The position numbers and the translations under genes are program-made. 64,000 bases of DNA, from the NCBI GenBank assembly GCA_036873755.1, contig JAVTVY010020352.1, positions 1 through 64,000 of the forward strand. Direction: 5' to 3'. Source of the stretch: Hanleya hanleyi. Lineage: Eukaryota; Mollusca; Polyplacophora; Lepidopleurida; Hanleyidae. Below the pieces are notes generated by a model, which had not been told where the DNA came from, did not search any database, and saw nothing but the letters and a program-made list of their open reading frames with translations. Below, in pieces: positions 44,229 to 56,471 of this stretch. Within the stretch, counting starts at the first letter, position 1. Every line of letters starts with the position of its first letter.

Positions 44229-45369
44229 AACAATGCGGCGGGGTATTGGTCACCTGTTGACGGAATTTCTTGTTGTGCGGGTTGTACAAGGCACCTCAAA
44301 GTGGGGTTCACTATTGTGCTTAAAAAAGCTAACATACCATGTTGACTTTGGTATTTTTCTAAGGTTGGATGAAGTGCCTAAACGCACGGCCGCTCGTCCT
44401 TGTGTAAGTCTGATGGCACATGATTGGGTTTAGAAGTCATCCTAGGTGAAATCCCCATGTCTGCGGACCCTATGGTACTTCGTGAAATGTTTCACTGCTG
44501 GTTGTGCATGAGTATCCCTAAATAGTATACACGGAAAAGGTCACATTTTGCTGGGGGAGGTAACTCTCTGTGGCGACAGGTGGCGTTGTGGTGGAGGTTA
44601 TGGATTGCATCAGCATTGACTGGGTACCAAGTTTTACAATTGGCTAGGAACAGAGTGCACTATAGTTATAGTTTTTATTTCTTCATTCAAATATTCACTA
44701 TTTCCTCTAACATTTGGTGAAAAAATGAAATAAAAATTATAAATAGAAGTGCTTCAATATTATGATTAAAAATTTAGTTTCCGAGGCCCTGGAACAACTA
44801 GAGCATAGTCTGAGGGATGCACACATTTGATCAAAATGATCAGTAAGGCTGCTTACAAGATACCCCCCGTAAGGCATAGATACATGGTGGTGGTTAGCGT
44901 TTCACGAGTAAGCTGAATGGGATTGTGGTGGTGGAAATGATCAGTAAGCATACTTACAAGATACCCCCCGATGCACATTTGATAGAAATTGACGAGTATT
45001 TGTAGTGGAATATAAGTATACATGTTATAGTAGTTTACGGGTAAGTTCATTCAGAATGCGTTGGGTGGCGGCACGGTATGTAACTAGTTGACAATGAAAC
45101 CTCGCTTGGTCGCGACTGCGGTTAACGGATTGTGTATGCATGTGTCGTGACGATACTCAGATGAGTTTAATGGATTGTTCTGAAAATTGATGTTAATAAT
45201 GATTGTTGAGAATGGGGTTCTGCAGGCATAGTGTTTTACCTAACTGTTGTTACCACTAGAACAGTACTCCCTGTACCGTGTAGACTTGAAATGGGCCGTT
45301 GCAACAGATAGGCGAATTACTGTCATCTGGATAACCACATTGAAGAGGAAAAGGAAGTAAATGGGAAGC
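44229..45369. other. Mostly unassigned; one 120-bp-type monomer and a 100-bp duplication
   Basis: 44430-44525 is a single diverged copy of the 10846-11560 unit. At 44838-44880 and 44937-44985 the block GATCAGTAAG(G/C), (T/A)TACTTACAAGATACCCCCCG-type, is repeated. No coding feature recognised. Confidence 0.45.
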
Positions 45370-46407
45370 GAAATATTAAACTTACTACCTGTAGACGCAT
45401 ATGCGCCATCCCGAGCTAGGTCTCATTGTATGGCAGCTACATACAAAATTTGAGAAGAATCTAATCAGCGGTTGTCAAGTTATGCTCCAGAAATGGAATG
45501 TTACGGACCAACTGAGAAAATTCTGCCCATAGGTGGCGCCACCTGTAGACGTACATGCGCGAAACGCAATCCCAAGCGAGGTCTCATGGTAGGGTAGCTA
45601 CATACCAAATTTGAGAGGAATCCAATTAGCTGTTGTCAAGTTATGCTCCGGAAACGAAATGTTACGGACCGACAAGAGGAAGTTTTGACCCTAGGTGGCG
45701 CCACCTGTAGACGAACATGCGCCAAACGCAATCCCAAGTGAGGTCTTATGGTATGGCAGCTGCATACCAAATTTAAGAGGAATCCAAGTAGCGGTTGTCA
45801 AGTTATGCTCCGGAAACGAAATGTTACGGACCGACAAGAGAAAGTTTTGCCCCTATGTGGCGCCACCTGTAGACGCACATGCGCCAAATGCAATCCCAAG
45901 CGAGGTCTCATGGTAAGGTAGCTAAATACAAAATTTGAGAAAAATCCAATTAGATGTTGTCAAGTTATGCTCCGGAAACGAAATGTTACGGACCGACATG
46001 AGAAACTTTTGACCCTAGGTGGCGCCACCTGTAGACGCACATGCGCCAAACGCAATCCCAAGCTAGGTCTCATGGTAAGGTAGCTAAATACAAAATTTGA
46101 GAAAAATCAAATTAGCTGTTGTCAAGTTATGCTCCGGAAACGAATGTTACGGACCGACATGAGAAACTTTTGACCCTAGGTGGTGCCACCTGCAGACGCA
46201 CATGCGCCAAACGCAATCCCAAGCGAGGTCTCATGGTATGGTAGCTGCATACCAAATTTGAGAGAAATCCAAGTAGCGGTTGTCAAGTTATGCTCCGGAA
46301 ACGAAATGTTACGGACGGACGGACGGACGGACGGACGGACGGACAGACGGACGGACGGACAAGCTGAAACCAGTATACGCCCCCTACACTACGTGTCGGG
46401 GGGTATA
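45370..46407 (+). mobile_element. Pearl-like element 3
   Basis: Six core repeats with a 161-162-base period (AGGTGGCGCC anchors at 45531, 45693, 45855, 46017, 46178). Then (GGAC)n at 46315-46362 and a terminal hairpin TATACGCCCCC...GGGGGGTATA at 46373-46407. Since 162 is a multiple of three, some frames stay open. No gene is present. Confidence 0.85.
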
Positions 46408-46773
46408 ATTAAACAGATTGCCTTAGCTTGGGCTTGGCTACTATTATTTTTGTCGGGTTTACCAAGGGTAAACCCTACATTAGTATCACTCTTCAGTTTT
46501 TCTTTTTTCTTCTGCACATGTGTAGTTTTGATCTCCTGCCCGGAGACTGTTCTCATTTGATGCCCCTTACAGCATTCATAAAAAATACCGTACTTCTGTC
46601 TGACAGTCATACACACATGTGCAATGCACGGTAGCTTGTGCATTGAACGTGATAATTGGTACATTATCGCAGTAAATTTTATCTTTACAATTTCCTTTAA
46701 AATTTGCCTTTCCAATCTATTTTATCCGGTATCATTTGTTACGGCGGTAAGGGTGCGCCGTAGTCATTCTCCA
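46408..46773. other. Unassigned stretch
   Basis: AT-rich. The minus ORF of 108 codons at 46389-46715 overlaps the pearl-like hairpin and has no recognisable domain. Confidence 0.35.
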
Positions 46774-47743
46774 GGCGTAACCATGTAGCGAGTTTTTGTG
46801 GATACAAATTATGTATGCGTATCCACATTTTAAAATCACCGAAAACAAGAAATTTCCAAATTGTGGATACACATGATTTTTTGGTGATGTATCCACATTT
46901 TTACTTCCACCTTACTTGATCAATTATCAGCATGAGAACTGAATAAAATTGCGACAAAACTCTGGCAGAAATTTTGGCGAAAGTTTTTGGGACAGATTTC
47001 GTTATTTTTTCAAGTGTCTGACGTGTCTTCTCCGTCGATCTTCTTCAACAAAACGAAATAGGAACGACTGGCACTTTTGCACAAAACTCTTTTACATATC
47101 TGATTATGGTTACAAAGAATAAAAACCTGGGGTGTTTTCCTTTTGCTGGTATGGATGAGAAAGAGATACGATATTTCGATCCCGTCAACGCTGAACTTTC
47201 ATCCCAAGTCTGAACTTCCCAGAGTACAAGTAATCGTGAATTTGATTGGCTGAACAGTACATATTGGCTCCGCCCACACGTTATTCAACCAATCAGTAAA
47301 CTTTTTACACGACATACGAATTCAATGAAACTAAATAAGATCGGCTCGTTTTCTAGATTTATAGTTTTTCTTTTCCAATCCATATGAATTTAAAGGCATT
47401 TCTGTAAAACCGTGATTATTTAGCATTTAAAATAACACTATGAGTATGACAGTATCTTGTTTTATAGTCAAGAGTTGTTAGAAAAATGATCGTGGAGTAG
47501 GAGAATAGCGAATTTTCTGAACTTGTTGGAGATTGCGACGTCTGAAGATTTTCTTGTCTGGATGTACTTTTAGTAGATTCATTTTCTCACAGATTAAATA
47601 AGTATGGAAATTATATAAATGTGGATACAATGTGGATACATCTCTTATATAGGATGCGTATCCACATTTTACAAAAGTCGAAGTTTTATGCTCTAGATAA
47701 AAATGTGCATACCCACAAAAACCTTCTATATTGCGGTCACGCC
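46774..47743. mobile_element. Inverted-repeat element with GTGGATAC subrepeats
   Basis: Imperfect terminal inverted repeats start GGCGTAACC on the left and the complement GGTCACGCC on the right, followed in both by TTTTTGTGG(A/G)TA. GTGGATAC or its complement recurs at least six times near the ends (46799, 46824, 46861, 46889, 47621, 47632, 47659). No transposase-like ORF. The internal 95-codon minus ORF overlapping the right end is not recognised. Confidence 0.6.
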
Positions 47744-49243
47744 ATTCTTCATGGTCCATCGACAACCGATCCGTGGAACTTTTGTTGTAAGATCACAAAG
47801 GTGGTGTTAGCTTTAGATATAGGGAATCGTCTTCAATGCATTTTTGATACACACAGCTTATTTAGACTGAATATTTCAGAATTATTTGTTGCTCAAATTG
47901 GTTTTGGATAAAGGTGTCCTATTTTGTAACAAAAAGAAAATCTGCACCGAAAAGTGCATAAAAATACGAAAATAAGCCAATGAACCTATGGTGCGCCATA
48001 AATCCGTTTTCGTGCATCTGCAGCCCTTCATTATTTCGTGTCTTGTAATTCAGCATGTATAGGCTGTACAAAATGGTCCATTTCATATCATTTTGATAAA
48101 AGTGAAAGTTTGGCCCTACAAACCGAACAGCTTGAGGAAGATTCCTTATGTAAAGCGAACACCACCTTTCCTCCCTTAAATGATCACAAATATGGGACTA
48201 ATAAACCCCTCTGATGCAAGTAAACCCGACATCAGTACTTTAAGTACTGATTGTCTGTTAAATTTCCCTTTCCAAAACTCATTTCCGCAGTATTATGGTA
48301 AGCTAATTATCTATTAGTCCTACTTATTTACATTAATGTACCCCCTTCTGATCAAAACCATGCAAACATCCTTATTTTTGTTTCTAATTATGACAGTGAC
48401 ACTTCACTCAGAAGTAATCTACACAATCTACAAGTTTAGCAGGTTTTTAAAGTTTAAATTGGACTTTAAACCGACTTGATGAAAAAAACTTAGTGTAATA
48501 GTTATCCAGAATAAACAGGAATTCGAGTAGGTCCCATTAGACAGATTAAAAATGTATTTGGCAATAGAATTCAAGCAAAGAATAGGGATTAATTCATCAG
48601 ATGTATAGCTGGACACATTTTGCCCGATTTCTAGCCTTTCATTTTTGTACAAAATCCGAAATTCAAACGTTTATTTCTCGAAAAGTATCCATGCTACGCT
48701 TTTGAAATTTGGCATGCTTGTTACTTATAAGGTGGTCTAGAAAACTTTATCTCACTTTTGGTAAGTTCGGCTTCGTTTTTTAATTATCCAACTTTTAAGA
48801 CAAACGACCGTAAAAAAGTACATTTTTTTCAATTTATTTTAGTAAAATAGTTATAAAAACAAAACCAGGCAAAAATTTAAAAAAATGAGATAAACTTTAC
48901 TAGTTCGAATTGTCTCCTACTAAGGTATACCATCAAAGTTGAAACAAGACCAACAGTTTTCATGAAATTTCAATTGAAAAATGGACGCTATTGTTTTCAT
49001 TTTAAGTTTTTTAAAATTGGAATATACGCTCTACCATTAGGCCACGAGTTATAGGCTGCAAACCAAGGTTGAAAATAGCATATATATGTCTACTGGCCAA
49101 TGTTGAACCTAATGGGAAATTTACTCCTGGTCATTGTAGTATGGGTTGTTTGGTCTTGGTCTTGTCTCGAAGGAAGGTATTTGGTGCAGAAATGGACCAT
49201 CCTTGGTCCGAATGCGTCGTGTGAAGTGGCATCTTGTAGCAAC
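47744..49243. other. Unassigned stretch
   Basis: AT-rich DNA with a few ORFs of 70-96 codons lacking recognisable domains. No RNA genes or element ends recognised. Confidence 0.4.
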
Positions 49244-49253
49244 CCCTTACCAA

Positions 49254-49375
49254 AAAATCCTATAGGATTCCTATAAGAAAATGTCCTATACGATCCTATA
49301 GGATTTTGCCTATAGGACAGTCCTATTGGACCCTATAGGACTGTCCTATTGAATCCTATACGACTGTCCTGTAGC
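49254..49375. repeat. TCCTATAGGA subrepeats, left end
   Basis: Repeated CCTATAGGA, GTCCTATTGGA and CCTATACGA variants, each nearly palindromic. Confidence 0.85.
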
Positions 49376-49741
49376 ATCATTTATGAAGTTCAGCAATATT
49401 CCATAGCTATTTTCAGGGTACTCTTCTGAAAATGAGGTGAACCTTTAAATGTGGAGTTCAGTAAATAAAATGGATCAGGTCAACTCGCTTCTGGTCCCTG
49501 ATATCACTGAAGTCATGGCGCATACACAGCGTCCTGAAGTTTTTAAAGGAATAACCTCTTACAGTAACTACATGGAGCAGCAGTGATTGCTCTCTAAACA
49601 GTACTGATCAAATAATTACAGTGTACTGGACAAAAACTGATCAGTGATGTTCAGATAACACACAGGTACTATTACGTAACATGTAAGACATGTTATACCC
49701 ATGAAGACATTTAACAGAAGCCGATCCGTGCATACGGACAT

Positions 49742-49747
49742 TTTATT
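49742..49747 (-). terminator. Polyadenylation signal of the BEN-like gene
   Basis: AATAAA on the minus strand, about 45 bases past the last stop. Confidence 0.5.
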
Positions 49748-49792
49748 GTATACAAAATAACGCAGGATACACATAAATATAGAGGGTATATA

Positions 49793-49955
49793 TTAGAATG
49801 ACATAATATCAGTGTGCCATGTTGTCACTGGGGAATGATGTGGGGAGCCTCTCTGTGCTTCTCCTTCCGTCTGTAGCACTTCTGTTCGCCATTCAGTTTG
49901 GCCTTCATAGAATCCTGTATATCTTATCCTTGCCAGGAAACTTCTTTTGGTAGTA
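49793..49955 (-). pseudogene. BEN-like gene, exon 8 (disrupted C-terminus)
   Basis: The phase-correct frame reads to a TAA at 49793 but does not look BEN-like. BEN-like pieces appear in the two other frames: YYQKKFPGKD, then DIQDSMKAKLNGEQKCYRRK. This suggests frameshifts, or that the exon 7-8 junction is mis-assigned. Confidence 0.45.
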
Positions 49956-50303
49956 CTTTAGCGAAAGGGGTAAAAGAAAATATTTAATTAGCACATCATT
50001 AAAAGACATTTAGAAGTAGGGCTGCAATGCAGGAAAGAAATGCATTAAACTTGCCAAAGGCTTGGAACCCCAATTTATATACTCAGTCAAATAGGCAGCT
50101 GCAAGTTTGTGGGTAACCAAGTTTAATACTTGGGCAATTTTACTTTGATTGGCTCCTTATTTAAGTATTACAGCATTTTATTATAGCGGGGTAATTTAAT
50201 TTGAATACCTGGCTTGTGGGACGCTAAGCGCTCAAAATGTTTTTGTCACAGTGGATAAAGCTGATAAAAGATCCGAGATATTTTCAAAGACAAGAACAAT
50301 TAC

Positions 50304-50515
50304 CTTGTATAGCAGTTATCTTGTCTTGATTCAATGAGTGGTTTTACGTCTGCATCAGGTCTAGTATTTGACTCCACACCAGTCAGCGTGTGTGTAGCCA
50401 TCTCAGCTCTTGTGAATAAAGCTGACAATAGATCCATGGCCATCTTTCGGGGAACACTCTGGATAATGTTCTGTACAACTCGTCTTGGCAGATATACATT
50501 ACCAGACACCACCGA
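50304..50515 (-). CDS. BEN-like gene, exon 7 (BEN core)
   Basis: 212 bases between ATCTTTCAG and GTAATT. VPRKMAMDLLSALFTRAEMA followed by THTLTG matches the central BEN-domain signature (PR-x-LL-x-x-LF-x-x-x-x-LA-x-x-SLTG). The preceding VYLPRRVVQNII also fits. Confidence 0.7.
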
Positions 50516-50897
50516 CTGAAAGATGATAAAATAACTGTTGTAATATTCTGCGTGAATATAAATAGCATCAACTTGTTTCAATAGGCTACCAAAATGATCA
50601 GTCAGCTTTAGAAGACCCTTTAAGTATTTAAACTCACTATAAAATTGTTCTTCAGGTATCACTGTTTCAAACATATTGTACTTATGTAAGGATATCCCAA
50701 TTTACCTTTCTCTGTATATATCATTACATTCCTATGGATATGGAATAGGTCTTTGGATTATGGACGCGGATATTCTTTAATGGGCGACGACTGAATTATG
50801 AATGACGGACTAGACGCTTGTATTGGGCTAAGAGTTTGTAATGGAGTATAGATAAAGCCTTTTATTATTATGAACGATAAAAAAACATATGACTTAC

Positions 50898-51117
50898 AAG
50901 GTCAACATCTAATTCGGTGGTATGCTGTGAGATGGCGAAAACTGGAGATTGCTGTCCCAGGGTACCTGGTGTCGGCATAGAGAGGACTCTGGTACAAGTG
51001 AAGCAGCATGTACCATCGGTCTCTCTGGGGTAGTTGTCTCCTGAGCACAATTGCACTGACAGCTTTGCTTCACTTCCTGTACAAGTTGTGACAAGTCCAA
51101 AACCATTCTTGGAAGAT
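50898..51117 (-). CDS. BEN-like gene, exon 6 (linker)
   Basis: 220 bases between CTCATTAG and GTAAGT. The frame inherited from exon 5 is open throughout; the peptide starts SSKNGFGLVTTCTGSEAKLS and ends TTELDVDL. No domain recognised. Confidence 0.55.
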
Positions 51118-51484
51118 CTAATGAGGGAACAAAAAACAATGGAAATGTATTCGCAAATGCACCATAACATAATGAGTATAGTTAAATTACAATACGGATC
51201 ATGTGTACATTCTCATGCTATTTAAATGAGGTAATTATATTATAAAGGAGATAATTCATTACGCTGAGAATCATGCATGTGCAAAATGCGAAACCACTGA
51301 TGGCTGATCTGAAGAAAAGCATTTGAGCAAATTTGTTTCGAAAATAGTTATTGCAGAATATATGTGTATAAGGACACTCTTCCATATATTTCCAAATACA
51401 TATTCATGCATACGTCTTATTCTCTTATTTGGCCATCTTGCATGTAGAAAGAATGCTGAGCCAGACTTAACTTTCAGACTTTAC

Positions 51485-51600
51485 AAATTTTCATGAACAT
51501 CGCCAATGTCTGCTCGTAGCTTCCTGTTTTCTTCCTCAATTCTTCGTAATGTCTGTCGCAGAGTGCCATCATCATCAGCAACACTCTCGATGTCGGAAAT
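51485..51600 (-). CDS. BEN-like gene, exon 5 (coiled coil)
   Basis: 116 bases between TTTCCAG and GTAAAG, ending phase 2. Contains LRQTLRRIEEENRKLRADIG, a likely coiled coil as seen upstream of many BEN domains. Confidence 0.6.
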
Positions 51601-51785
51601 CTGGAAACAAAGGATTAAGTATTTGATCAGTTCATGGACTTTTGAATGACAAACTAAATTGTAGGACTATTTCACTCACGAAAAATGCAAACACGAAAAA
51701 TGAAAGCTACATGTAGATGTGATGGAGAAAACTATAGTATGGTTACATTATGTGGTGCACTGTCAATAATGTAATTTATACTTAC

Positions 51786-51860
51786 ATTAGCATATGTTTC
51801 TGATGTTTCGGCAAACGAACCTTCCTCATCACTGTCGTCTTCTATAACTGGCAGAGTCTT
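51786..51860 (-). CDS. BEN-like gene, exon 4
   Basis: 75 bases (25 codons), phase 0-0, between TTTTGTAG and GTAAGT. Acidic peptide with IEDDSDEEGSFAE. Confidence 0.6.
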
Positions 51861-52046
51861 CTACAAAATACATGATTTATCAATTAGTTAAGAATCATCT
51901 CTGTTTACAGCCCCATTCGCACAGTGTGACTTGTAGCAGCAACTTGTAGAATACAAGTAATTACTTGCTTTACGAGAATTGGCCTGGAATTTACATTCAA
52001 TCCAAGACACAAACTCAGTATCAAAAATCAATAAATCAATAGCTAC

Positions 52047-52124
52047 CTTAGAATATCTGCTCTGCCCCATAATACGGTCCAACCTGGATTTAAAACCACC
52101 AGTGTGAATAGTGGTCTTCTTCGT
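52047..52124 (-). CDS. BEN-like gene, exon 3
   Basis: 78 bases (26 codons), phase 0-0, between CTTTTCAG and GTAGCT. Basic peptide TKKTTIHTGGFKSRLDRIMG. Confidence 0.55.
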
Positions 52125-52914
52125 CTGAAAAGTTAAATAAATTTAATCCATTGTAACATTGCTGCTTAGATATATTTGTTATTTGAATTTATATTGCATA
52201 TCGTCATTAAATAATATTGCAATGGATCAACGCTAAATGAAAATGCAATCACAATGAAAATATTGAGAATGTACACTAATATGATTTTAACAATGTTGAT
52301 CATCCAGTCGTATTGGTCATGTAATATTGCCTGATGCTATATTTCCTCTTTGGCGAAGAAGTAATTCAACAATAGACGCTGCATGATTTCCATGATCACA
52401 TGTCTGCTCCGAGTCGATGAAATGTGCGCCTCGAACATTTCCGATTGGTTGCATGAAATGTTCTCATTTTCAAGATGTGGGTACAGATGTACAATTGAAT
52501 TATGCAGCAATCCTTAGCCTTGATCAAGAATAGTGCAATAAATAGACAATTAAAATATAGCCTGTTATCATGGTTATAGGAAATCGATCATAATTCATCC
52601 TGCTTTTCCTGGTCACATTTTTATCATAGCATGTATCGGTTATGCCAACAGTGACTGTGTATTTGTTATCAATTTATTTTAATAAATATTACTTTGTGAT
52701 TTCATCAGAACTTTGGTATGGAAATATTCTCAAATCTTCTGGAAATATAAGCAGGAAACGATAAACATTTCAAAACAACAAGTGAGGATGTCAACTGATT
52801 TATTGAGAGCTAACATGCCCCCCCCCCCCTCAAACTTCCTAGCAAGTTAAATCCTACTGTTTGACATGAACAGGAAATACACAGCAGTGGTGTGATATAA
52901 CCTATTTATCTCAC

Positions 52915-53015
52915 CCTCAGGGGTATTTCCTTCAGGGCTGCATGGCCAATCTTCACATGAGGTCCCCAAGCCTGGGCTTTTCCAGCTTACAATGCAACAA
53001 TGGCAATGGGTAGAT
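52915..53015 (-). pseudogene. BEN-like gene, exon 2 with in-frame TAA
   Basis: 101 bases between CTTTCAG and GTGAGA. In the phase set by exons 1 and 3 it reads DLPIAIVAL, then TAA, then AGKAQAWGPHVKIGHAALKE. The rest of the frame looks coding, so the TAA is probably a nonsense mutation. Confidence 0.4.
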
Positions 53016-53304
53016 CTGAAAGGAATTTTGAGACAGATTGAGTTATGGATATTTCTTTGTGAATTCCAGGCTAAATGAGGCTAACTGATTTATTTCATTA
53101 ATTCTGACTGCAAATATAAGCTGCAGTAGTTACTGAGAAGATTATCAATTGTTTCATATGCCAAGTGTATGAAGAGAAACTTGTTGATAGTTAAAGCTCA
53201 TAGAGGGTCCACATTACAACATTCTGAGTTTAACTAGAAATTAGAATTGTTTTGCCAATTAAGTTATAACATTATAATTAGGCCTATATTTATAACTTAC
53301 TTAC

Positions 53305-53335
53305 CATCACTACATGTAGCTTCACTCATCACCAT
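53305..53335 (-). CDS. BEN-like gene, exon 1 (candidate start)
   Basis: ATGGTGATGAGTGAAGC... begins right after a TTGCAG, so an upstream non-coding exon may exist. 31 bases, ending phase 1 before GTAAGTAAG. Confidence 0.4.
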
Positions 53336-55847
53336 CTGCAATACAGTTCTTTAAACTCCAATAGTTCCAGCTTAACATGAAAAAATCAACTTTGTTTTCC
53401 TGCTGTTGTTGTTATTCTCAAATGACAGCATGGTGGCGCCACCAGTGGCCAATTAAAATATACCGGTACAGGGGAGATAACTCTCCTCAAATTGTTAAAT
53501 TAATGCCAGCAAGTCAATAGCAAATGTAATAGACTACCAGGAAATAGAATAATATTATCTGTATATAATTGGTGATAATGAAGAGGGTAGAGTATTCATT
53601 AATGGACATTTTTTTTCTTGAAAATCATGTTAGAACTGGTGTATTCTTCTAAAATTATTTTCTTCATTATTTCCAATTTGATTATAAAATCTTTGGATAC
53701 AACGGAAGTAACAATTACGGTGCCGTAATTGCCACCCGCGCAACTGATGGATTTTTAACCTAGGCCTCAATGGAGCGTAGCAGGTTTTTACTAAAAATCT
53801 TAGCTCAAACTTGAGATAAATTTCTACAACTTGGTGAAGAGAAAGATAGTACATCTCTTCAAATTATCATGCTAAATGGATTCTGAACTATACTTTTTTG
53901 AAGTTTTTTCCATATACTTCTGTGTTAAAATTAAGCTTTTCAGAGGGAGGAAAATCCCCCAGTGACATCATTGTATCTACCAAAATGGGGAGATATTAAT
54001 TAACACACAATTATATGGGGGAAAACTCAGGATATTTCAGCCCCAATTTTAACACATAATGTGACCGTATGTACTATATTTCCGTTGATAGCACAGCCGG
54101 TATATAACTTTTTGCTCATTCAGGTTAATCAGGGCGAACCGGTAAAAGATCATATTGCACTGTGGGGGGAGTTTGGTTCGCTGGGAAAAGTCATAACATG
54201 ACGGGCGGAAGTCTTAACGGTATCTGTAAACAATGGTAGCATTAACTATTTGAAACAGCACGAGCAGAAATGATATTTCAGACCAGTTTAATGCAGTACT
54301 GTACCGGTAGAATAAGCCCACTTTATCTTTGATCGGGAAATTAACGCATTAGACAATGTGGAAGACTACCCCCTGTTTTCCAACATTCAACTCTTGTAAA
54401 TTATTTATTTATATTCGCTGCGATGCATGCTTATTTAGGCCTCCTCTGTCGTCCACTGAAACCCAAAATTCTTTGTCGCGATACACACACATTGTATGAA
54501 GCTGTTTCTCTTTTGGAAATGCTATAAAACCAGAGAAGATGAAGAAAAAAGTACATTGTTATTGTTATTCATTATTGTTATTGTTATTCATTATTTAATG
54601 ATTTATTTTAATATCTAGCGCTGCAAAAGATCTTAAATTAACGAAGAAATGTACCGTGAAATTTAAATAAAACATTGAGTTGATGGACCGCGAAATCCGT
54701 ATGGGAAGCGGCCCTTAAACTACAAGTTCAATCAATCAAAAAAAGTACATTTCTACATCTGCTGCCTTATCTGCTGGAAATCACCATGAGGGGATATTTT
54801 TTTATTCATTGGAAGAAATTTATTTTGTGTCAATAAACAATTGAACTATAAGGTGAAAATTCCCAATTATTAAATTCTGCAGATAGTAAGCTTATACTTT
54901 ATTTTCTATATTTGATGAACTGTTCAAATTTACTTGATCGATTGTCCAAAAATGTAGATTAATTTTGATCTCAATAAGCTTATTGAACAATCAGATGGTT
55001 TACAACAGTATGGACACTTCCTATTTGCGGTCTTAACTATGAATAGTTAAGAACCATATACATCTAAAATGATTACATGTACATGGTCAACTAACATTTT
55101 GTAATGAATCACTTTAGATGTTTTTTGTCTCCTTTGGAGTAAAGCGAATGTAAAGTTTGGTTTTCAAGAAGATTGTTTACCATGTTAGTATTTGTATATA
55201 TATGCATATTCTGAATCTGTATTTAAGAATTGCATTATTATGTCATTGTATAGTACATTTGCTGATCTCTGCCGTGGACTAACAAATACTGAAATCGAGG
55301 TAATGCGCTAACATGCTCCTTTTTCTGATTTTTAATTCCATTTCCACAGTTACCAAAATTCCATCGAAGACCCCAATTTACAGAGATTTAAAAAACAGAA
55401 TCTGTTTAATCTATTAGGATTTACTGCCTCGATGCCTCGATTGATGTAATTAGAAGTCTACAGAAATTCCGAATGTAGAATTTACATGTTTAAATTGGGT
55501 TTTAATTTGTGTATCAGAAATTGGATTAAATTAATATCTTCCAATAAATTAATCAATGAAGCATTGTATCAGTTGGATCATATATCATTACATGCATATA
55601 AGCTTACATACTCGTGCTAATATTTGCGAATGATAACAGACAAAATACTTTGATTTCTTGCCTTATGTTCAATATTTGTAAATATGTATCATGCAGAAAA
55701 AAATAATAAAAAAACCCATTGCTTTTATGAGATTTTTCACATTTTCCACCTATTATGTGCTTTTCTTTACAATGTATGCATGTAAAATGTGTTTGGTTCC
55801 TCACACTGTCACATGTGAAGGACAAAAAAAATTCTTAATGGATATAA
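53336..55847. other. Upstream part of the BEN-bearing segment
   Basis: AT-rich non-coding DNA upstream of the gene. It includes a copy of a dispersed repeat at 54612-54725 and TTATTG-type repeats near 54555-54600. ORFs at 53630-53854 and 55604-55825 (minus) have no recognisable domain. The promoter was not identified. Confidence 0.4.
54612..54725 (+). repeat. Dispersed repeat 3' end, second copy
   Basis: Matches 28807-28912, including AAAGATCTTAA, GAAATTTAAATAAA and GATGGACCGCGAAATCCGTA. Confidence 0.7.
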
Positions 55848-56100
55848 TGGCTGTCCTATAGGACACATACATGTTCTATAGCATAGAATAATCCATCCTA
55901 TAGGACAGATTTTTCTATCCCTTAGGATCCTATAGGACAGAATTATCTGTCCTATAGGATCCTAAGGGACAGAAGTAACTGTCCTATTGGATCCTATAGG
56001 ACAGATCATCTGTCCCATTGGATCCTATAGGACAGATCATCTGTCCCATTGGATCCTATAGGACAGATCATCTGTCCCATTGGATCCTATAGGATTTTTT
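55848..56100. repeat. TCCTATAGGA subrepeats, right end
   Basis: Longer version of the left array. It includes three copies of a 36-base unit with GGACAGATCATCTGTCCCAT, itself an inverted repeat. Confidence 0.85.
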
Positions 56101-56108
56101 GGTAAGGG

Positions 56109-56471
56109 ACGCCCTCCAACGCCAAGCTCAACGCTTCAACGCCGTGGTGAATTAGCCCAAAAGCTCTGATTTTCATGGAATTGCCACCAATACATCGAAA
56201 TGCAGTGACACCCGTCAACGCCCGGCGTTACACCTTAACGCCCTAGCATAACGCCTTGACGCCATGATGTAGACAGATGAGAAAAAACAACAACAACAAC
56301 AAAGATGACAGAAGAGAGAGCAACAACAACAACAAGTCTTTTCATATAGTTTATGCTCCCCAATGTTACATCATACCCACGCTGGGAGAGCCGCATTGGG
56401 TATGTTTACAATTCGAGAAGACTCTTGTCCAATCAGAGAACGCCATTTGGTGCTGTATCTGTCATATTTAT
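56109..56471. other. Spacer with AACGCC and CAA repeats
   Basis: AACGCC recurs several times at 56119-56262. CAACAACAA tracts lie at 56287-56332. No gene recognised. Confidence 0.5.

Larger units (their letters stand above)
49742..53335 (-). pseudogene. BEN-domain-like gene, eight exons, probably decaying
   Basis: Exons on the minus strand: 53305-53335, 52915-53015, 52047-52124, 51786-51860, 51485-51600, 50898-51117, 50304-50515 and 49955 down to the AATAAA at 49742-49747. Every junction is GT/AG, and the phases chain correctly (1, 0, 0, 0, 2, 0, 2). Order in the protein: acidic segment (exon 4), coiled-coil-like EEENRKLR (exon 5), linker, then the BEN-like region in exon 7. BEN proteins bind DNA and act in chromatin and transcription. 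Signs of decay: exon 2 has an in-frame TAA, and the BEN C-terminal end is spread over different frames in exon 8. The gene lies inside an inverted-repeat segment. The BEN call rests on motif resemblance. Confidence 0.65.
49244..56108. mobile_element. 6.87-kb segment with outward inverted ends, carrying a BEN-like gene
   Basis: The left end CCCTTACCAAAAAATCCTAT at 49244-49263 and its complement at 56089-56108 face outward. Each is followed inward by palindromic TCCTATAGGA subrepeats (49254-49375, 55848-56100). Neither end has a nearby partner, so they look like the two ends of one element. A possible 2-base AC flank on both sides is too short to prove a target duplication. Within lie eight exons of a BEN-domain-like gene and long non-coding stretches. 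No transposase is recognised. Confidence 0.6.

Noticed and set aside
46180..46560. 126-codon plus ORF across pearl-like element 3
   Set aside because: Made of core repeat, the (GGAC)n microsatellite and flank; no domain.
49244..49263. Clear target-site duplication for the BEN-bearing segment
   Set aside because: Only AC is shared on both sides, which is expected by chance too often to count.
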